A stretch of 64,000 bases of DNA from Allobosea sp. 67-29 (GCF_001898115.1 NZ_MKSQ01000026.1:62001-126000); one strand, 5' to 3'; shown: positions 50,089 through 59,013, numbered from the stretch's first letter. Program-made: numbers and translations. The notes: generated by a model not told the origin, from the letters alone.

Positions 50089-50781
50089 ATGTTCCCCGAA
50101 CTGACCCGCGACGATGTCTTCCGGCTCGAGACCCGCCGTCTCTGGCTGCGCTGGCCCCGCATCGCCGATGCCGACGCCATCCTTCGCCAGGCCGGCGAGA
50201 AGGCGGTGGCGGAAATGACGGCATCGATCCCCCATCCCTATCCATCCCAGGCGGTCGAGCCCTTCATCTTCGGCGCCCGCAAGGGCAATGCGTTGGGCGA
50301 GCACCTCGTGCTGGCCATCACCCCGCGGTCGAAGCCCAACGAGCTGATCGGCATGATCGGCGCGCACAAGCAGGCCTCCGGCGTGCCCTTCATCGGCTAC
50401 TGGCTGGGCACCCCGCATTGGGGCAAGGGCTATGCGACCGAGGCGGTGCAGGGCCTGATCGACACGCTGTTCTCGCTGATCGACCTGGCCGCGATCGAGG
50501 CCGACACCCGCGTCATCAACCCGGCCTCGCGGCGGGTGCTGGAGAAGTCCGGCTTCCGGTCGGAGGGCTCCTTCCTGAAGTCGCTGCCGGCACGCGGCGG
50601 GCTGTTCCCGTGCGAGCAGTTCCGCCTCGACCGTTCGACCTGGTCGGCGCTCAAGAGCTGGAGTGCCAGCGGCTGGGCGCATGCGCCCGAGCTGGCCGAG
50701 GAGGCATCCGACGCACCGGAGCCCGAGCTTCCGCCCCGGCTGCAGCAGTCGCAGTCCCTGGCCGAGCCCTGTCCGGCCTGA
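50089..50781 (+). CDS. GNAT acetyltransferase, RimJ/RimL-like
   Basis: A 230-residue acetyltransferase. The GNAT core runs about 15-175: acceptor-side ETRRLWLRWPRIADADAI, central GYWLGTPHWGKGYATEAVQG with the acetyl-CoA pyrophosphate loop, and the late NPASRRVLEKSGFRSEG. This is the Acetyltransf_3 pattern used for ribosomal protein N-termini and other amines. The last 55 residues are a Pro/Glu/Ser-rich tail. The ATG at 50089 follows GGAG and begins MFPELTRDDVFRL. An acetyltransferase downstream of rplU-rpmA is a recurring order in Rhizobiales, but the terminator between them implies separate transcription. Substrate unknown. Confidence 0.87.
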   Translation: MFPELTRDDVFRLETRRLWLRWPRIADADAILRQAGEKAVAEMTASIPHPYPSQAVEPFIFGARKGNALGEHLVLAITPRSKPNELIGMIGAHKQASGVPFIGYWLGTPHWGKGYATEAVQGLIDTLFSLIDLAAIEADTRVINPASRRVLEKSGFRSEGSFLKSLPARGGLFPCEQFRLDRSTWSALKSWSASGWAHAPELAEEASDAPEPELPPRLQQSQSLAEPCPA

Positions 50782-50841
50782 CGATCGCGGGAGGCGATGA
50801 CCGGATCCGGACCGGCTGTCGCTCGCAGGGCTCCCAACATG

Positions 50842-50868
50842 AAATGCCCGGCTCAGCGCCGGGCATTT
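50842..50868. terminator. bidirectional terminator between convergent genes
   Basis: AAATGCCCGGC (50842-50852) and GCCGGGCATTT (50858-50868) form an 11-base perfect stem with a 5-base loop. The A and T ends serve both strands. It separates the acetyltransferase and denD-like genes. Confidence 0.85.
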
Positions 50869-50913
50869 CTTGTTTGTGTCGTCGGGGCACAGCCGACCTG
50901 TCGGCTTGCCGCG

Positions 50914-51894
50914 TCACTTCACGAAGGTGCCGTGGAGCTCGTCCTCGATATGCACGCGGATGATCTCCTCGAAATTGGCTTCCGCCTTGAAGCCGAGCGC
51001 GAGGGCACGCTGCGGGTTGAAGTTTTGCGGCCAGCCGGCAACGATCTTGTCGATCACAGGGTCCGTCTCGCGCTTGATCCGCTTCACCACGTTCTCGCCG
51101 GCCACCTTGCGCAGCGTCTCGATCTGCTCGGCGACGGTGCAGGAATAGCCCGGCATGGTCAGCGCCCGGCGCGGACCGATCGCCGCGGTATCCATCGTCG
51201 CGGCATGGACGAGGAAACCGACGGCCGAGCGCGGTGAGGCATGCCAGTGGCGCACCTGGTCCGAGACGGGAAGAACGGCTTCCTCGCCATTGAGCGGCTC
51301 GCGGATGATGTTGGAGAAGAAGCCCGAGGCCGCCTTGTTGGGCTTGCCCGGCCGCACGCAGATCGTCGGCAGGCGGATGCCGACACCGTCGAAGAAGCCG
51401 CGCCGCGAATAGTCGCAGAGCAGGAGCTCCCCGATCGCCTTCTGCGTGCCGTAGCTCGTCAGCGGCGTGGTGAAGAACTCGTCCTCGATCTTCTCATGGA
51501 AGGGAGCGCCGAACACCGCCACCGACGAGGTGAAGACCAGCCGCGGCGCATAGCCCTCCGTCCTGCGGATCGCCTCGAACAGATAGCGGGTGCCGTCGAG
51601 ATTGATCCGGTAGCCCTTGTCGAAATCGGCCTCCGCCTCGCCGGAGACGACCGCAGCCAGATGAATGATGACCTCGGGCCGCGTCGCGATGAGCTTCTCG
51701 GCCTCGCCCTCCATCGACAGGTCGGAAACCACGGTTTCGAAGTCGAAAGGCGCAGCCGGTGGCGGAGCGGCCGGCACCACGTCCTGCGCGGTCACGCGCG
51801 TGACAGGCTTGCCGCCCAGCCCGCCGTCGCGGGCCAGCCGCTCGATGAATTTGCGCCCGACCATGCCGGCGCCGCCGAGAACGAGGATATGCAC
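50914..51894 (-). CDS. denD: NAD-dependent epimerase/dehydratase, D-erythronate dehydrogenase (DenD)-like
   Basis: A 326-residue extended SDR. The NAD-binding glycines are LVLGGAGMVGRKF (residues 4-16), and the catalytic Ser/Tyr/Lys set is in VFTSSVAVFG and LTSYGTQKAIGE. The sequence style matches DenD, which oxidises D-erythronate at C2 in tetronate-sugar acid catabolism. The partner kinase and decarboxylase of that route (DenK/OtnK, OtnC) are not in this window, so the exact substrate is uncertain. It is the last gene of a minus-strand cluster containing another SDR and an IlvD/Edd dehydratase, consistent with sugar-acid breakdown. Confidence 0.8.
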   Translation of the reverse strand: MHILVLGGAGMVGRKFIERLARDGGLGGKPVTRVTAQDVVPAAPPPAAPFDFETVVSDLSMEGEAEKLIATRPEVIIHLAAVVSGEAEADFDKGYRINLDGTRYLFEAIRRTEGYAPRLVFTSSVAVFGAPFHEKIEDEFFTTPLTSYGTQKAIGELLLCDYSRRGFFDGVGIRLPTICVRPGKPNKAASGFFSNIIREPLNGEEAVLPVSDQVRHWHASPRSAVGFLVHAATMDTAAIGPRRALTMPGYSCTVAEQIETLRKVAGENVVKRIKRETDPVIDKIVAGWPQNFNPQRALALGFKAEANFEEIIRVHIEDELHGTFVK

Positions 51895-51996
51895 GCTTGC
51901 CTCCCTGATATCTTATATGTCCGCTGAGTGCCGGCGTTCCGCAGCCATCCCGGCTTCCGGCCGGAACGGCATGCAGGCCGGCGCGTCCGGCGCGCC

Positions 51997-52743
51997 TCAG
52001 AGGGCGAAGCCGCCGTCGGCGAGATGGATCTGGCCGGTGGTATAGGTCGACTCGTCCGAGCCGAGATAGACGGCAAGCCAGGCGATCTCCTCGGCCGTGC
52101 CGAGCCGGCCCATCGGCTGCCGGTCGATGAAGGCCTGGCGCGCCGCCGCTTCGGTCACGCCGGTCGAGGCGGCCAGGTCCTTGATGCGCTGGTCGAGCGA
52201 AGGCGACTGGATCGTTCCCGGGCAGATCGCGTTGGAGCGGATGCCCTTCTTGATGAAATCGGCCGCAACCGCCTTGGTCAGGCCGATCACCGCCGCCTTG
52301 GTCGCGCCATAGGCATAGCGGTTCGGGATGCCGCGCACCGAGCCGGCGCCGGAAGCGATGTTGACGATCGAGCCGGCCCCCTTGGCGAGCATGCCCGGCA
52401 GGAAGGCCTGGATCGTGCGATGCATCGCCTTGACGTTGAGGTCGAAGGAGAAGTCCCACGCCTTGTCGTCGGTGTCGAGCACCGTGCCGTGATGGACGAA
52501 GCCGGCGGCGTTGACGAGGATATCGATCGGCCCGACCTTCTCGGCGAAGGCGTTGACGGCCTTGGTCGACAGCACGTCGAGCTTGCGCTTCTTCGCTTTC
52601 GGAATGCCCTCGAGCAGGGTGACGTCCTTGTCCGTCGCCCAGACCGTGGCCCCCTCCGCGACGAAGGCCTCCGCGATGGCCCGGCCAATGCCCTGCCCCG
52701 CTGCGGTGACCACCGCGACCTTGCCCTTCAAACGACCCGCCAT
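51997..52743 (-). CDS. classical SDR dehydrogenase, sugar-acid type
   Basis: A 248-residue short-chain dehydrogenase. Cofactor motif TAAGQGIGRAIAEAF (residues 13-27), NAAGFVHHG, catalytic Ser in NIASGAGSV and Tyr/Lys in YAYGATKAAV. The two-residue acidic end of strand beta2 (ATDKD) implies NAD. The sequence resembles 2-keto-3-deoxy-L-fuconate and related dehydrogenases and mammalian BDH2-like proteins. With the IlvD/Edd dehydratase upstream it could oxidise a 2-keto-3-deoxy sugar acid. The substrate is inferred from context. Confidence 0.82.
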   Translation of the reverse strand: MAGRLKGKVAVVTAAGQGIGRAIAEAFVAEGATVWATDKDVTLLEGIPKAKKRKLDVLSTKAVNAFAEKVGPIDILVNAAGFVHHGTVLDTDDKAWDFSFDLNVKAMHRTIQAFLPGMLAKGAGSIVNIASGAGSVRGIPNRYAYGATKAAVIGLTKAVAADFIKKGIRSNAICPGTIQSPSLDQRIKDLAASTGVTEAAARQAFIDRQPMGRLGTAEEIAWLAVYLGSDESTYTTGQIHLADGGFAL

Positions 52744-52758
52744 GCTCTTGTCCTCTTT

Positions 52759-53214
52759 TTAGCCGGCTTTAGAAAATGTCTTGCGCATATGGGTGAGGCG
52801 CCGGTCGGCCATCTCCTCATGATGCGTGATGGTGAAGCCGAGGCGCTCGTACCAGCCGATGCGCTGGCTGAGGCTGGCGTGGGTGTAGAGGTGGACCGAT
52901 TCGTAACCGAGCCCGCGCGCCCGCTCCTCGGCGAAGGCCATCAGGGCCGCGCCGAGCTTGCGGCCTGCGGCGCGCGGCGAGACCGCGATGCTCCAGATCG
53001 TGAAATCGTCGGCGTCGATCTCCAGCACCAGCACGGCCTCGAGCCAGCCCGCGCTGTCCAGCAGCCAGACCTCATGCTCGGCCAGCACCGCATTGTAGTC
53101 GGCGAGGCGCGGCAGCGACGGCACGCCGATGATCGCTTCGTTAGGCAGATAGGCCGCCTCCGTCAGCGCGACGATGGCCGGAATATCGGCGGGCGTGGCG
53201 CGGCGCGGCGTCAT
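52759..53214 (-). CDS. GNAT acetyltransferase
   Basis: A 151-residue acetyltransferase of the single-domain GNAT type. The start is MTPRRATPADIPAIVALTEAA and the acetyl-CoA loop is AVSPRAAGRKLGAALMAF with Arg and Gly in the R/Q-x-x-G-x-G/A pattern. A Tyr-rich second half (YERLGFTITHHEE) ends the fold. It lies 2 bases after the preceding acetyltransferase gene and 15 bases before the SDR gene. Substrate unknown; no antibiotic resistance signature is evident. Confidence 0.85.
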   Translation of the reverse strand: MTPRRATPADIPAIVALTEAAYLPNEAIIGVPSLPRLADYNAVLAEHEVWLLDSAGWLEAVLVLEIDADDFTIWSIAVSPRAAGRKLGAALMAFAEERARGLGYESVHLYTHASLSQRIGWYERLGFTITHHEEMADRRLTHMRKTFSKAG

Positions 53215-53216
53215 CG

Positions 53217-53918
53217 TCAGGCGTCGGCCTTGGCGAGATCGGCGAGAGAGGCTTTCTGCCGGCCCTCGGCATCGAAATTCTCGGGCGCCAGCCAGGCCCG
53301 GAAGGCGCGCGCGCGCGCCGGCCATTCGGAATCGAGGATCGAGAACCAGGCGGTATCGCGGTTTTCGCCCTTCACGACCATATGTTGCCGGAACAGGCCC
53401 TCGAACTGGAAGCCGAAGCGCAGGGCGGCCCGTTTAGAGGGTTCGTTGAGATTGTTGCACTTCCATTCATAGCGGCGATAGCCGAGCGAAAAGCCGTAGT
53501 CGCCGACGAGATAGATCGCCTCCGTTGCCACACGCGTGCGCTGCAGGGCTGGCGAGTAGGTGATCCAGCCGACCTCGAAGACACCATGGGCCGGCCTGAT
53601 CTCCATGATCCAGAGATGGCCCTTGGCCTTGCCGTCCGCCTTGTCGATCACGGCCAGCGGCACGATGCCGGCGGTAGCCGCCATCGTCTCGAGCAGGGCG
53701 CGATAGTCGTCCTTGCTCTTCGGCGGCTTTGCCGGCAACCAGTCCCACATTGCGTCATGGCCTGCGGCAGCGGCCCAGATATCGTCGAGATGCCTGCTGA
53801 CGTCGAGCGGCTCGAGCCGGCAATAGCGCCCTTCCAGCACCTTCGCCGGCGGGAACGGCGGCGCCTTCCAGTCCGCCGGAAGCATGGACTGCGCGGGCGG
53901 TGCGATCATCGGCATCAT
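53217..53918 (-). CDS. GNAT acetyltransferase, RimJ/RimL-like
   Basis: A 233-residue Acetyltransf_3-type protein. GRYCRLEPLDVSRHLDDIW begins the fold, EVGWITYSPALQRTRVATEAIYL carries the acetyl-CoA loop, and YEWKCNNLNEPSKRAALRFGFQFEGLFR is the C-terminal signature of this group. The start ATGATG at 53918 overlaps the previous stop by four bases. Proteins of this type are common in alphaproteobacteria, with acceptors unknown. Confidence 0.86.
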   Translation of the reverse strand: MMPMIAPPAQSMLPADWKAPPFPPAKVLEGRYCRLEPLDVSRHLDDIWAAAAGHDAMWDWLPAKPPKSKDDYRALLETMAATAGIVPLAVIDKADGKAKGHLWIMEIRPAHGVFEVGWITYSPALQRTRVATEAIYLVGDYGFSLGYRRYEWKCNNLNEPSKRAALRFGFQFEGLFRQHMVVKGENRDTAWFSILDSEWPARARAFRAWLAPENFDAEGRQKASLADLAKADA

Positions 53919-54241
53919 GGCTTCGTCATCTCCTGCCAGCCGGTGAGATCGGCGGTCACGGTCCACCCGGGCCCCAGCTCGCCGCGGATAGCCTCGACGA
54001 TGGCTGCCCCCTCCGCCTCCCAGGCCAATTGCTCGACGGCATCGGGAAAGCGCGAGCGCGCCTCGTCATCCTCTTCATAGATCGCGTCGAACGCGTCCAT
54101 CCAGGCTTCCAGCCGATCCGCAAGCTCGTCGGACAAGCCCGCATCCTCGGCATCGACGGCCTTGCGCCGGCCCTTGGGATCAACCATCCAGAGGCCGCTG
54201 CGGCCGAGCCAGGCCGGGGCGATCAGGAGCGTGTTGCTCAT
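53915..54241 (-). CDS. hypothetical protein
   Basis: A 108-residue acidic soluble protein starting MSNTLLIAPAWLGRSGLWMVDP. The middle (DELADRLEAWMDAFDAIYEEDDEARSRF) is strongly acidic and helical, and aromatic residues are spread over the rest. No recognised domain. Both ends overlap neighbours by four bases (ATGA), so it is translated within the same operon and is a real gene despite lacking known relatives. A role regulating or assisting the neighbours is speculation. Confidence 0.75.
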   Translation of the reverse strand: MSNTLLIAPAWLGRSGLWMVDPKGRRKAVDAEDAGLSDELADRLEAWMDAFDAIYEEDDEARSRFPDAVEQLAWEAEGAAIVEAIRGELGPGWTVTADLTGWQEMTKP

Positions 54242-55077
54242 GAGCGCTCCGCGAGGTCTTTGGTGAAGAACGGGTTGAGCGGCGCCGAGGGACCGTTGCC
54301 GGCAAAGCCCTTGAAGCTGCCTTCCTCCGCGATCAGTCGCGTCGCCTCGATGAAGGCGGCCCAGGCGGCCCGCGCCAGCGCACCGCCGATCGAGATGCGC
54401 CGCGCACCGGCTGCCGCGATATCGGCGACGGTAAGCCCGAAATCGCCATAGACCAGCGCGTTGACCGGCTTGCCGCCGGCGGCGTTCACGATGGTGCGGA
54501 TGTCGGCGACCGTCTTGGGCCCCGGCGCATAGAGAACGTCGGCGCCGGCCGCCGCATAGGCCTCGATGCGCCGCGCCGCTTCTTTCAGCGGCTCGGGATG
54601 GCCGGTCAGGAAACATTCGGCTCGCGCCGTCAGGACGACACCGGAGCCGGTCTCGTCGATCGCCTTGCGGGCCGCACGGACGCGCTCGACGGCCAGCTCG
54701 AACGGATAGAGCGGGTCTGCCTCCCGCCCCGTCGCGTCCTCGATCGAGAGCCCCGCGACGCCGGTCGCCACGCAGAGCTTCACATTGGCGGCGACCCCGT
54801 CGGGCGTATCGGCATAGCCGTTCTCGAAATCGGCGTTGACCGGCAGGTCGGGCACCGCCTTCACCAGCTCGGCGATGTGGGCGAGCATCATGTCGCGCGG
54901 CACATCCTGGTCGGCCCTGCCTTGCGTGAAGGCGAAGCCGGCACTGGTCGAGGCCAGCGCCTTGAAGCCCTGCCCGCGCAGCCAGCGTGCCGAGCCGAAA
55001 TCCCAGGGGTTCGGCATGACGAAGCAGCCGGCCTCATGCAGCTTGCGGAACGATTCGACCTGCGGGGAATAGCTCAT
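54238..55077 (-). CDS. isocitrate lyase/PEP mutase superfamily protein
   Basis: A 279-residue (beta/alpha)8 barrel enzyme. MPNPWDFGSARWL (residues 21-33) is the substrate-entry motif, DFENGY (about 83-88) and IEDATG (about 117-122) hold the Mg2+ ligands, and the usual lyase KKCGH is absent, so it is not isocitrate lyase itself. Related proteins are oxaloacetate hydrolases, carboxyphosphonoenolpyruvate mutases and 2-methylisocitrate lyase-like enzymes. It may cleave a 2- or 3-carboxy hydroxyacid arising from sugar-acid degradation, but that is inference. It starts at 55077 after an AT-rich stretch without a clear RBS. Confidence 0.85.
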   Translation of the reverse strand: MSYSPQVESFRKLHEAGCFVMPNPWDFGSARWLRGQGFKALASTSAGFAFTQGRADQDVPRDMMLAHIAELVKAVPDLPVNADFENGYADTPDGVAANVKLCVATGVAGLSIEDATGREADPLYPFELAVERVRAARKAIDETGSGVVLTARAECFLTGHPEPLKEAARRIEAYAAAGADVLYAPGPKTVADIRTIVNAAGGKPVNALVYGDFGLTVADIAAAGARRISIGGALARAAWAAFIEATRLIAEEGSFKGFAGNGPSAPLNPFFTKDLAERS

Positions 55078-55357
55078 TTTAAATCGTTTCAGATCAGCGG
55101 GAACCGCGGGCTGGCATAGTGTCGGGCGCCGGACGGTTTGTCAGCCCCATCCCCGCGCATTCGTCGGCGGGGGTCTTTGCGCAGGCGGAATAGCCGCGGC
55201 GTCGTCCCGCACGCGCTGCGGCAGAACATGCCGCGGCGCAGAGGCGGGATCGCCTTCGGAAAGAATGGCGTACCGCGCTGGCAGCGAGCTCGCGTAGAGC
55301 GCTCCGGCGGCTGCACCGCCGCGCTTGATGCGGCAGTGCAGCCAGGAGTGACATCGC

Positions 55358-57220
55358 TCAGTGATTGTCGCGCGGCACGCCGAATTTCTTGTTGATTTTC
55401 TGATACTTGACCGCAGGTTTGAGGACCATGCCCTCGGAGAGCTCGTCGACGATCTTGCGCTGGATCTCCTGCCAGGGCGTCTGGCTCTTCGGATATTTGT
55501 AACCGCCCGCCGCCTTGAACGCAGCCTTGCGCTCGGCCAGCTCGGCATCCGAGATCAGGATGTCGGCGGTGCGCTTGTTGAGGTCGATGCGGACCTTGTC
55601 GCCCGTCCTGAGCAGCGCGAGCCCGCCGCCGGTCGCCGCTTCCGGCGAGGCATTGAGGATCGAGGGTGAGCCCGAGGTGCCTGACTGGCGCCCGTCGCCG
55701 ACGCAGGCGAGCGCGGTGACGCCCTTCTTGATCAGGTAGTCCGGCGGCCGCATGTTCACGACCTCCGCCGCACCGGGATAGCCGATCGGCCCGACGCCGC
55801 GGATGAACAGGATGCAATGCTCGTCGATCGCGAGCGCCGGATCGTCGATGCGGTGGTGGTAATCCTCCGGCCCGTCGAAGACGATGGCGCGGCCCTCGAA
55901 GGCCATCGGGTCCTTCGGGTTCTCCAGATAGCGCTTGCGGAACTCCGGCGTGATCACGCTGGTCTTCATGATCGCCGAGTCGAACAGGTTGCCGGAGAGG
56001 TTGAGGAACCCGGCCTCCTTCTTCATCGGCTCGTCATAGGCCTTGATGACGGCGCGGTCGCCCGAGAAGGCGCCGGCGCAGTTCTCCTCATGGGTCCGGC
56101 CGTTCGCGGTGATGGCGGGCTTGAGCTTGCCCTTGGCGAGCAGTTCCGCGATCACGGCAGGCAGGCCGCCGGCGCGATAGTAGTCCTCGCCGAGATATTC
56201 GCCGGCCGGCTGCATGTTGACCAGAAGCGGCGTGTCGTAGCCGATCTTCGTCCAGTCCTCGTTGTCGAGCTTGACGCCGATATGCTTGGCGATGGCGTTG
56301 ACGTGGATCGGCGCATTGGTCGAGCCGCCGATCGCCGAATTGATGACGATGGTGTTCTCGAAGGCCTCACGCGTCAGGATGTCGGAGGGCTTCAGGTCCT
56401 CCCAGACCATCTCGACGATGCGCTTGCCGGTGAGATAGGCCATCTCGTAACGGTCGCGATAAGGCGCGGGGATCGCCGCCGCGCCGGGCAGTGTCATGCC
56501 CATCGCCTCGGCCAGCGCATTCATCGTCGAGGCCGTGCCCATCGTGTTGCAATGGCCCGCGGACGGCGCCGAGGAAGCGACCAGATCGACGAAGCCCTTG
56601 TAGTCGATCTCGCCGGCCGCCATCATCTGGCGCGCCTTCCAGACGATGGTGCCCGAGCCGGTGCGCTCGCCGCGGAAGGAGCCGTTCAGCATCGGCCCTC
56701 CGGGCAGCGCGATCGCCGGGATGTCGACCGTCGCGGCTGCCATGATCTGCGCCGGCGTTGTCTTGTCGCAGCCGGTGGTCAGCACCACGGCATCGATCGG
56801 ATAGCCGTAGAGGATCTCGACGAGGCTGAGATATTGCAGGTTGCGGTCGAGGCTCGCGGTCGGCCGCTTGCAGGTTTCCTGGATCGGATGGATCGGGAAT
56901 TCGAAGGGCACGCCGCCCATCTCGCGGATGCCGTCGCGGATGCGCGGCGCGAGCTCGAGATGATGCCGGTTGCAGGGCGCGATGTCGGAGCCGGTCTGGG
57001 CGATGCCGATGATCGGCCGGCCCGACTGCAATTCCTCGCGCGACAGGCCGAAATTCATGGTGCGCTCGATGTAGAGCGCGGTCATGTCGGCATTGGCCGG
57101 GTTGTCGAACCAGGCTTTCGAGCGAAGCTGCTCGGGCTTGATGCGGCGCCGGCCCTTCCGCTTGGGGATCGCCACGGGGCGGTCCTGCCGCGGCACATTG
57201 CTCTCCGGGGTCTTCGCCAT
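55358..57220 (-). CDS. IlvD/Edd-family sugar-acid dehydratase (L-arabinonate dehydratase-like)
   Basis: A 620-residue iron-sulfur dehydratase. Cluster-binding cysteines appear in the family positions: NRHHLELAP with Cys in IAPCNRH, TTGCDKTTPAQ and SAGHCNTMGTAS. VGDGRQSGTSGSPSILN is the C-terminal signature of the sugar-acid branch (arabinonate, xylonate, gluconate dehydratases), as distinct from branched-chain amino acid IlvD. It removes water from an aldonate to give a 2-keto-3-deoxy acid. The ATG at 57220 follows GAGGAG. It is slightly longer than usual because of a basic N-terminal extension (KRKGRRRIKPE). The adjoining SDR and DenD-like genes fit a catabolic set. Confidence 0.9.
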   Translation of the reverse strand: MAKTPESNVPRQDRPVAIPKRKGRRRIKPEQLRSKAWFDNPANADMTALYIERTMNFGLSREELQSGRPIIGIAQTGSDIAPCNRHHLELAPRIRDGIREMGGVPFEFPIHPIQETCKRPTASLDRNLQYLSLVEILYGYPIDAVVLTTGCDKTTPAQIMAAATVDIPAIALPGGPMLNGSFRGERTGSGTIVWKARQMMAAGEIDYKGFVDLVASSAPSAGHCNTMGTASTMNALAEAMGMTLPGAAAIPAPYRDRYEMAYLTGKRIVEMVWEDLKPSDILTREAFENTIVINSAIGGSTNAPIHVNAIAKHIGVKLDNEDWTKIGYDTPLLVNMQPAGEYLGEDYYRAGGLPAVIAELLAKGKLKPAITANGRTHEENCAGAFSGDRAVIKAYDEPMKKEAGFLNLSGNLFDSAIMKTSVITPEFRKRYLENPKDPMAFEGRAIVFDGPEDYHHRIDDPALAIDEHCILFIRGVGPIGYPGAAEVVNMRPPDYLIKKGVTALACVGDGRQSGTSGSPSILNASPEAATGGGLALLRTGDKVRIDLNKRTADILISDAELAERKAAFKAAGGYKYPKSQTPWQEIQRKIVDELSEGMVLKPAVKYQKINKKFGVPRDNH

Positions 57221-57467
57221 CGGACGCTCCTCTCCCGCGCTGCCGTCAAAACCCTGCGGCAGCGCTCTTTTCTTTAGAACGATATGACGATTATCCGGCT
57301 CGTTCCGGCCGCCCGCAAGGGGCCTTGTCACGATAAATCATACTATTTTTCATGCGCGCCCTGCATGGTCCGGAGGTCGGGCGGGCTTGCATCCCGGCTC
57401 GCTTTCCGGCGAAGACTGTGGCCAAGGCCGCATGCAGGCCGTTGGAAACGCTCACGTCGAGGCCATC

Positions 57468-58652
57468 ATGCCCCTTCATGTCGCCCCCGCCTTCGCCCGC
57501 ATCGGCGAGGAAAACGCCTTCGCCGTGCTGGCGCGCGCCACCGAACTGCAGCGGCAGGGCAAGGACATCATCAATCTCGGCATCGGCCAGCCGGATTTCT
57601 CGACGCCGGAGCATATCGTCGAGGCGGCGGTGAAGGCCCTGCGCGACGGCCACCACGGCTACACGCCGGCCAACGGCATCCTGCCGCTGCGCGAGGCCGT
57701 GGCCGCCGATCTGCACAAGCGCTTCGCCGTCGAGGTCTCGCCCGAGAGCGTGATGATCGTGCCCGGCGGCAAGGTCACCATGTTCATGGCGATCCTGATG
57801 TTCGGCGAGCCCGGCGCCGAGATCCTGTATCCGGACCCCGGCTTTCCGATTTACCGCTCGATGATCGAATACACCGGCGCGACGCCGGTCCCGGTGCCGA
57901 TCCGCGAGGAGAACGGCTTCGCCTTCTCGGCCGAGGAGACCCTCGCCCTGATCACGCCGAGGACGCGGCTGCTGATCATCAACTCGCCCGCCAACCCCAC
58001 AGGCGGCGTGACGCCGAAGGCGGAGATCGACAAGCTCGTCGCAGGGCTGGCCAACTTCCCCGATGTGGCGGTGATGTCGGACGAGATCTACGACCAGATG
58101 GTCTATGACGGCGAGAAGCATGTCTGCCTGCTGAGCTATCCCGAGATCCGCGACCGGCTGATCCTGCTCAACGGCTGGTCGAAGACCTATGCGATGACCG
58201 GCTGGCGCATGGGCTGGTCGGTCTGGCCCAAGCCGCTCTACGACAACGCCCGCAAGCTCGCGGTAAACTCGCATTCCTGCGTCAACGCCCCCGCGCAATG
58301 GGCCGGGCTCGCGGCGCTCACCGGCCCGCAGGATGCCGTCCACGCCATGGTCGCCGAGTTCGACCGGCGCCGGAGGGCGGTGGTGAAGGGGCTGAACGGC
58401 CTGCCGGGCGTCTCCTGCATCACGCCGAAGGGCGCCTTCTACGCCTTTCCGAACGTCTCCAAGACCGGCTGGAAGGCGAAGAAGCTCGCCTCGGCGCTGC
58501 TTGAGGATGCCGGCGTCGCCACCATCGGCGGCCCCGATTTCGGCATTCATGGCGAGGGCTATATCCGGCTCTCCTACGCCAACTCGCTGCAGAACATCGA
58601 GACGGCGCTGGAGCGGATGAAGGGCTTTCTGGAACAGGCCAAGGCCGCGTGA
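57468..58652 (+). CDS. aspartate/aromatic-type aminotransferase (class I, PLP-dependent)
   Basis: A 394-residue class I aminotransferase. GYTPANGILPLREAVA is the N-terminal signature, NSPANPTGGV and SDEIYDQMVYDG line the cofactor, and the PLP lysine is K239 in GWSKTYAMTGWRMG. The start is set at the ATG at 57468 (MPLHVAPAFARIGEE); an ATG 36 bases upstream is also possible. The length is normal. The stop overlaps the SMR transporter gene by four bases, an unusual pair. The amino-acid specificity cannot be assigned; aspartate or aromatic amino acids are typical. Confidence 0.88.
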   Translation: MPLHVAPAFARIGEENAFAVLARATELQRQGKDIINLGIGQPDFSTPEHIVEAAVKALRDGHHGYTPANGILPLREAVAADLHKRFAVEVSPESVMIVPGGKVTMFMAILMFGEPGAEILYPDPGFPIYRSMIEYTGATPVPVPIREENGFAFSAEETLALITPRTRLLIINSPANPTGGVTPKAEIDKLVAGLANFPDVAVMSDEIYDQMVYDGEKHVCLLSYPEIRDRLILLNGWSKTYAMTGWRMGWSVWPKPLYDNARKLAVNSHSCVNAPAQWAGLAALTGPQDAVHAMVAEFDRRRRAVVKGLNGLPGVSCITPKGAFYAFPNVSKTGWKAKKLASALLEDAGVATIGGPDFGIHGEGYIRLSYANSLQNIETALERMKGFLEQAKAA

Positions 58653-58990
58653 AGGACGCGCCCGGCTATCTCTGGCTGGCTGGTGCGATCATCAGCGAGG
58701 TCATCGGCACCTCCGCGCTGAAGGCTTCGCAGGAGTTCACGCGGCTCGTGCCGTCGCTGGTCACGGTCGTCGCGTTCCTCTGTGCCTTCTACTGTCTCTC
58801 GATCACGCTCAGGACCATTCCCGTCGGCATCGCCTATGCGATCTGGTCCGGCATCGGCATCGTGCTGATCAGCCTGATCGCGCTGGTGCTCTTCGGCCAG
58901 AAGCTCGACGCACCGGCCATGACCGGCATGGCGCTGATCATCGCCGGCGTCGTGGTCATCAACCTGTTCTCGAAATCAGCGGCCCATTGA
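58649..58990 (+). CDS. small multidrug resistance (SMR, EmrE-type) efflux protein
   Basis: A 113-residue membrane protein with four hydrophobic helices. The essential membrane Glu is in AGAIISEVIGTSALKAS (residue 17), and GIAYAIWSGIGIVLISLIALVLFGQ is the third/fourth helix signature of SMR dimers that expel quaternary cations with protons. It starts with GTG at 58649, overlapping the aminotransferase stop (GTGA). The pairing suggests joint expression, but the link between the functions is unknown. Confidence 0.9.
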   Translation: MKDAPGYLWLAGAIISEVIGTSALKASQEFTRLVPSLVTVVAFLCAFYCLSITLRTIPVGIAYAIWSGIGIVLISLIALVLFGQKLDAPAMTGMALIIAGVVVINLFSKSAAH

Positions 58991-59013
58991 GGCGCCGGCC
59001 GCGGCAGGCCGCG

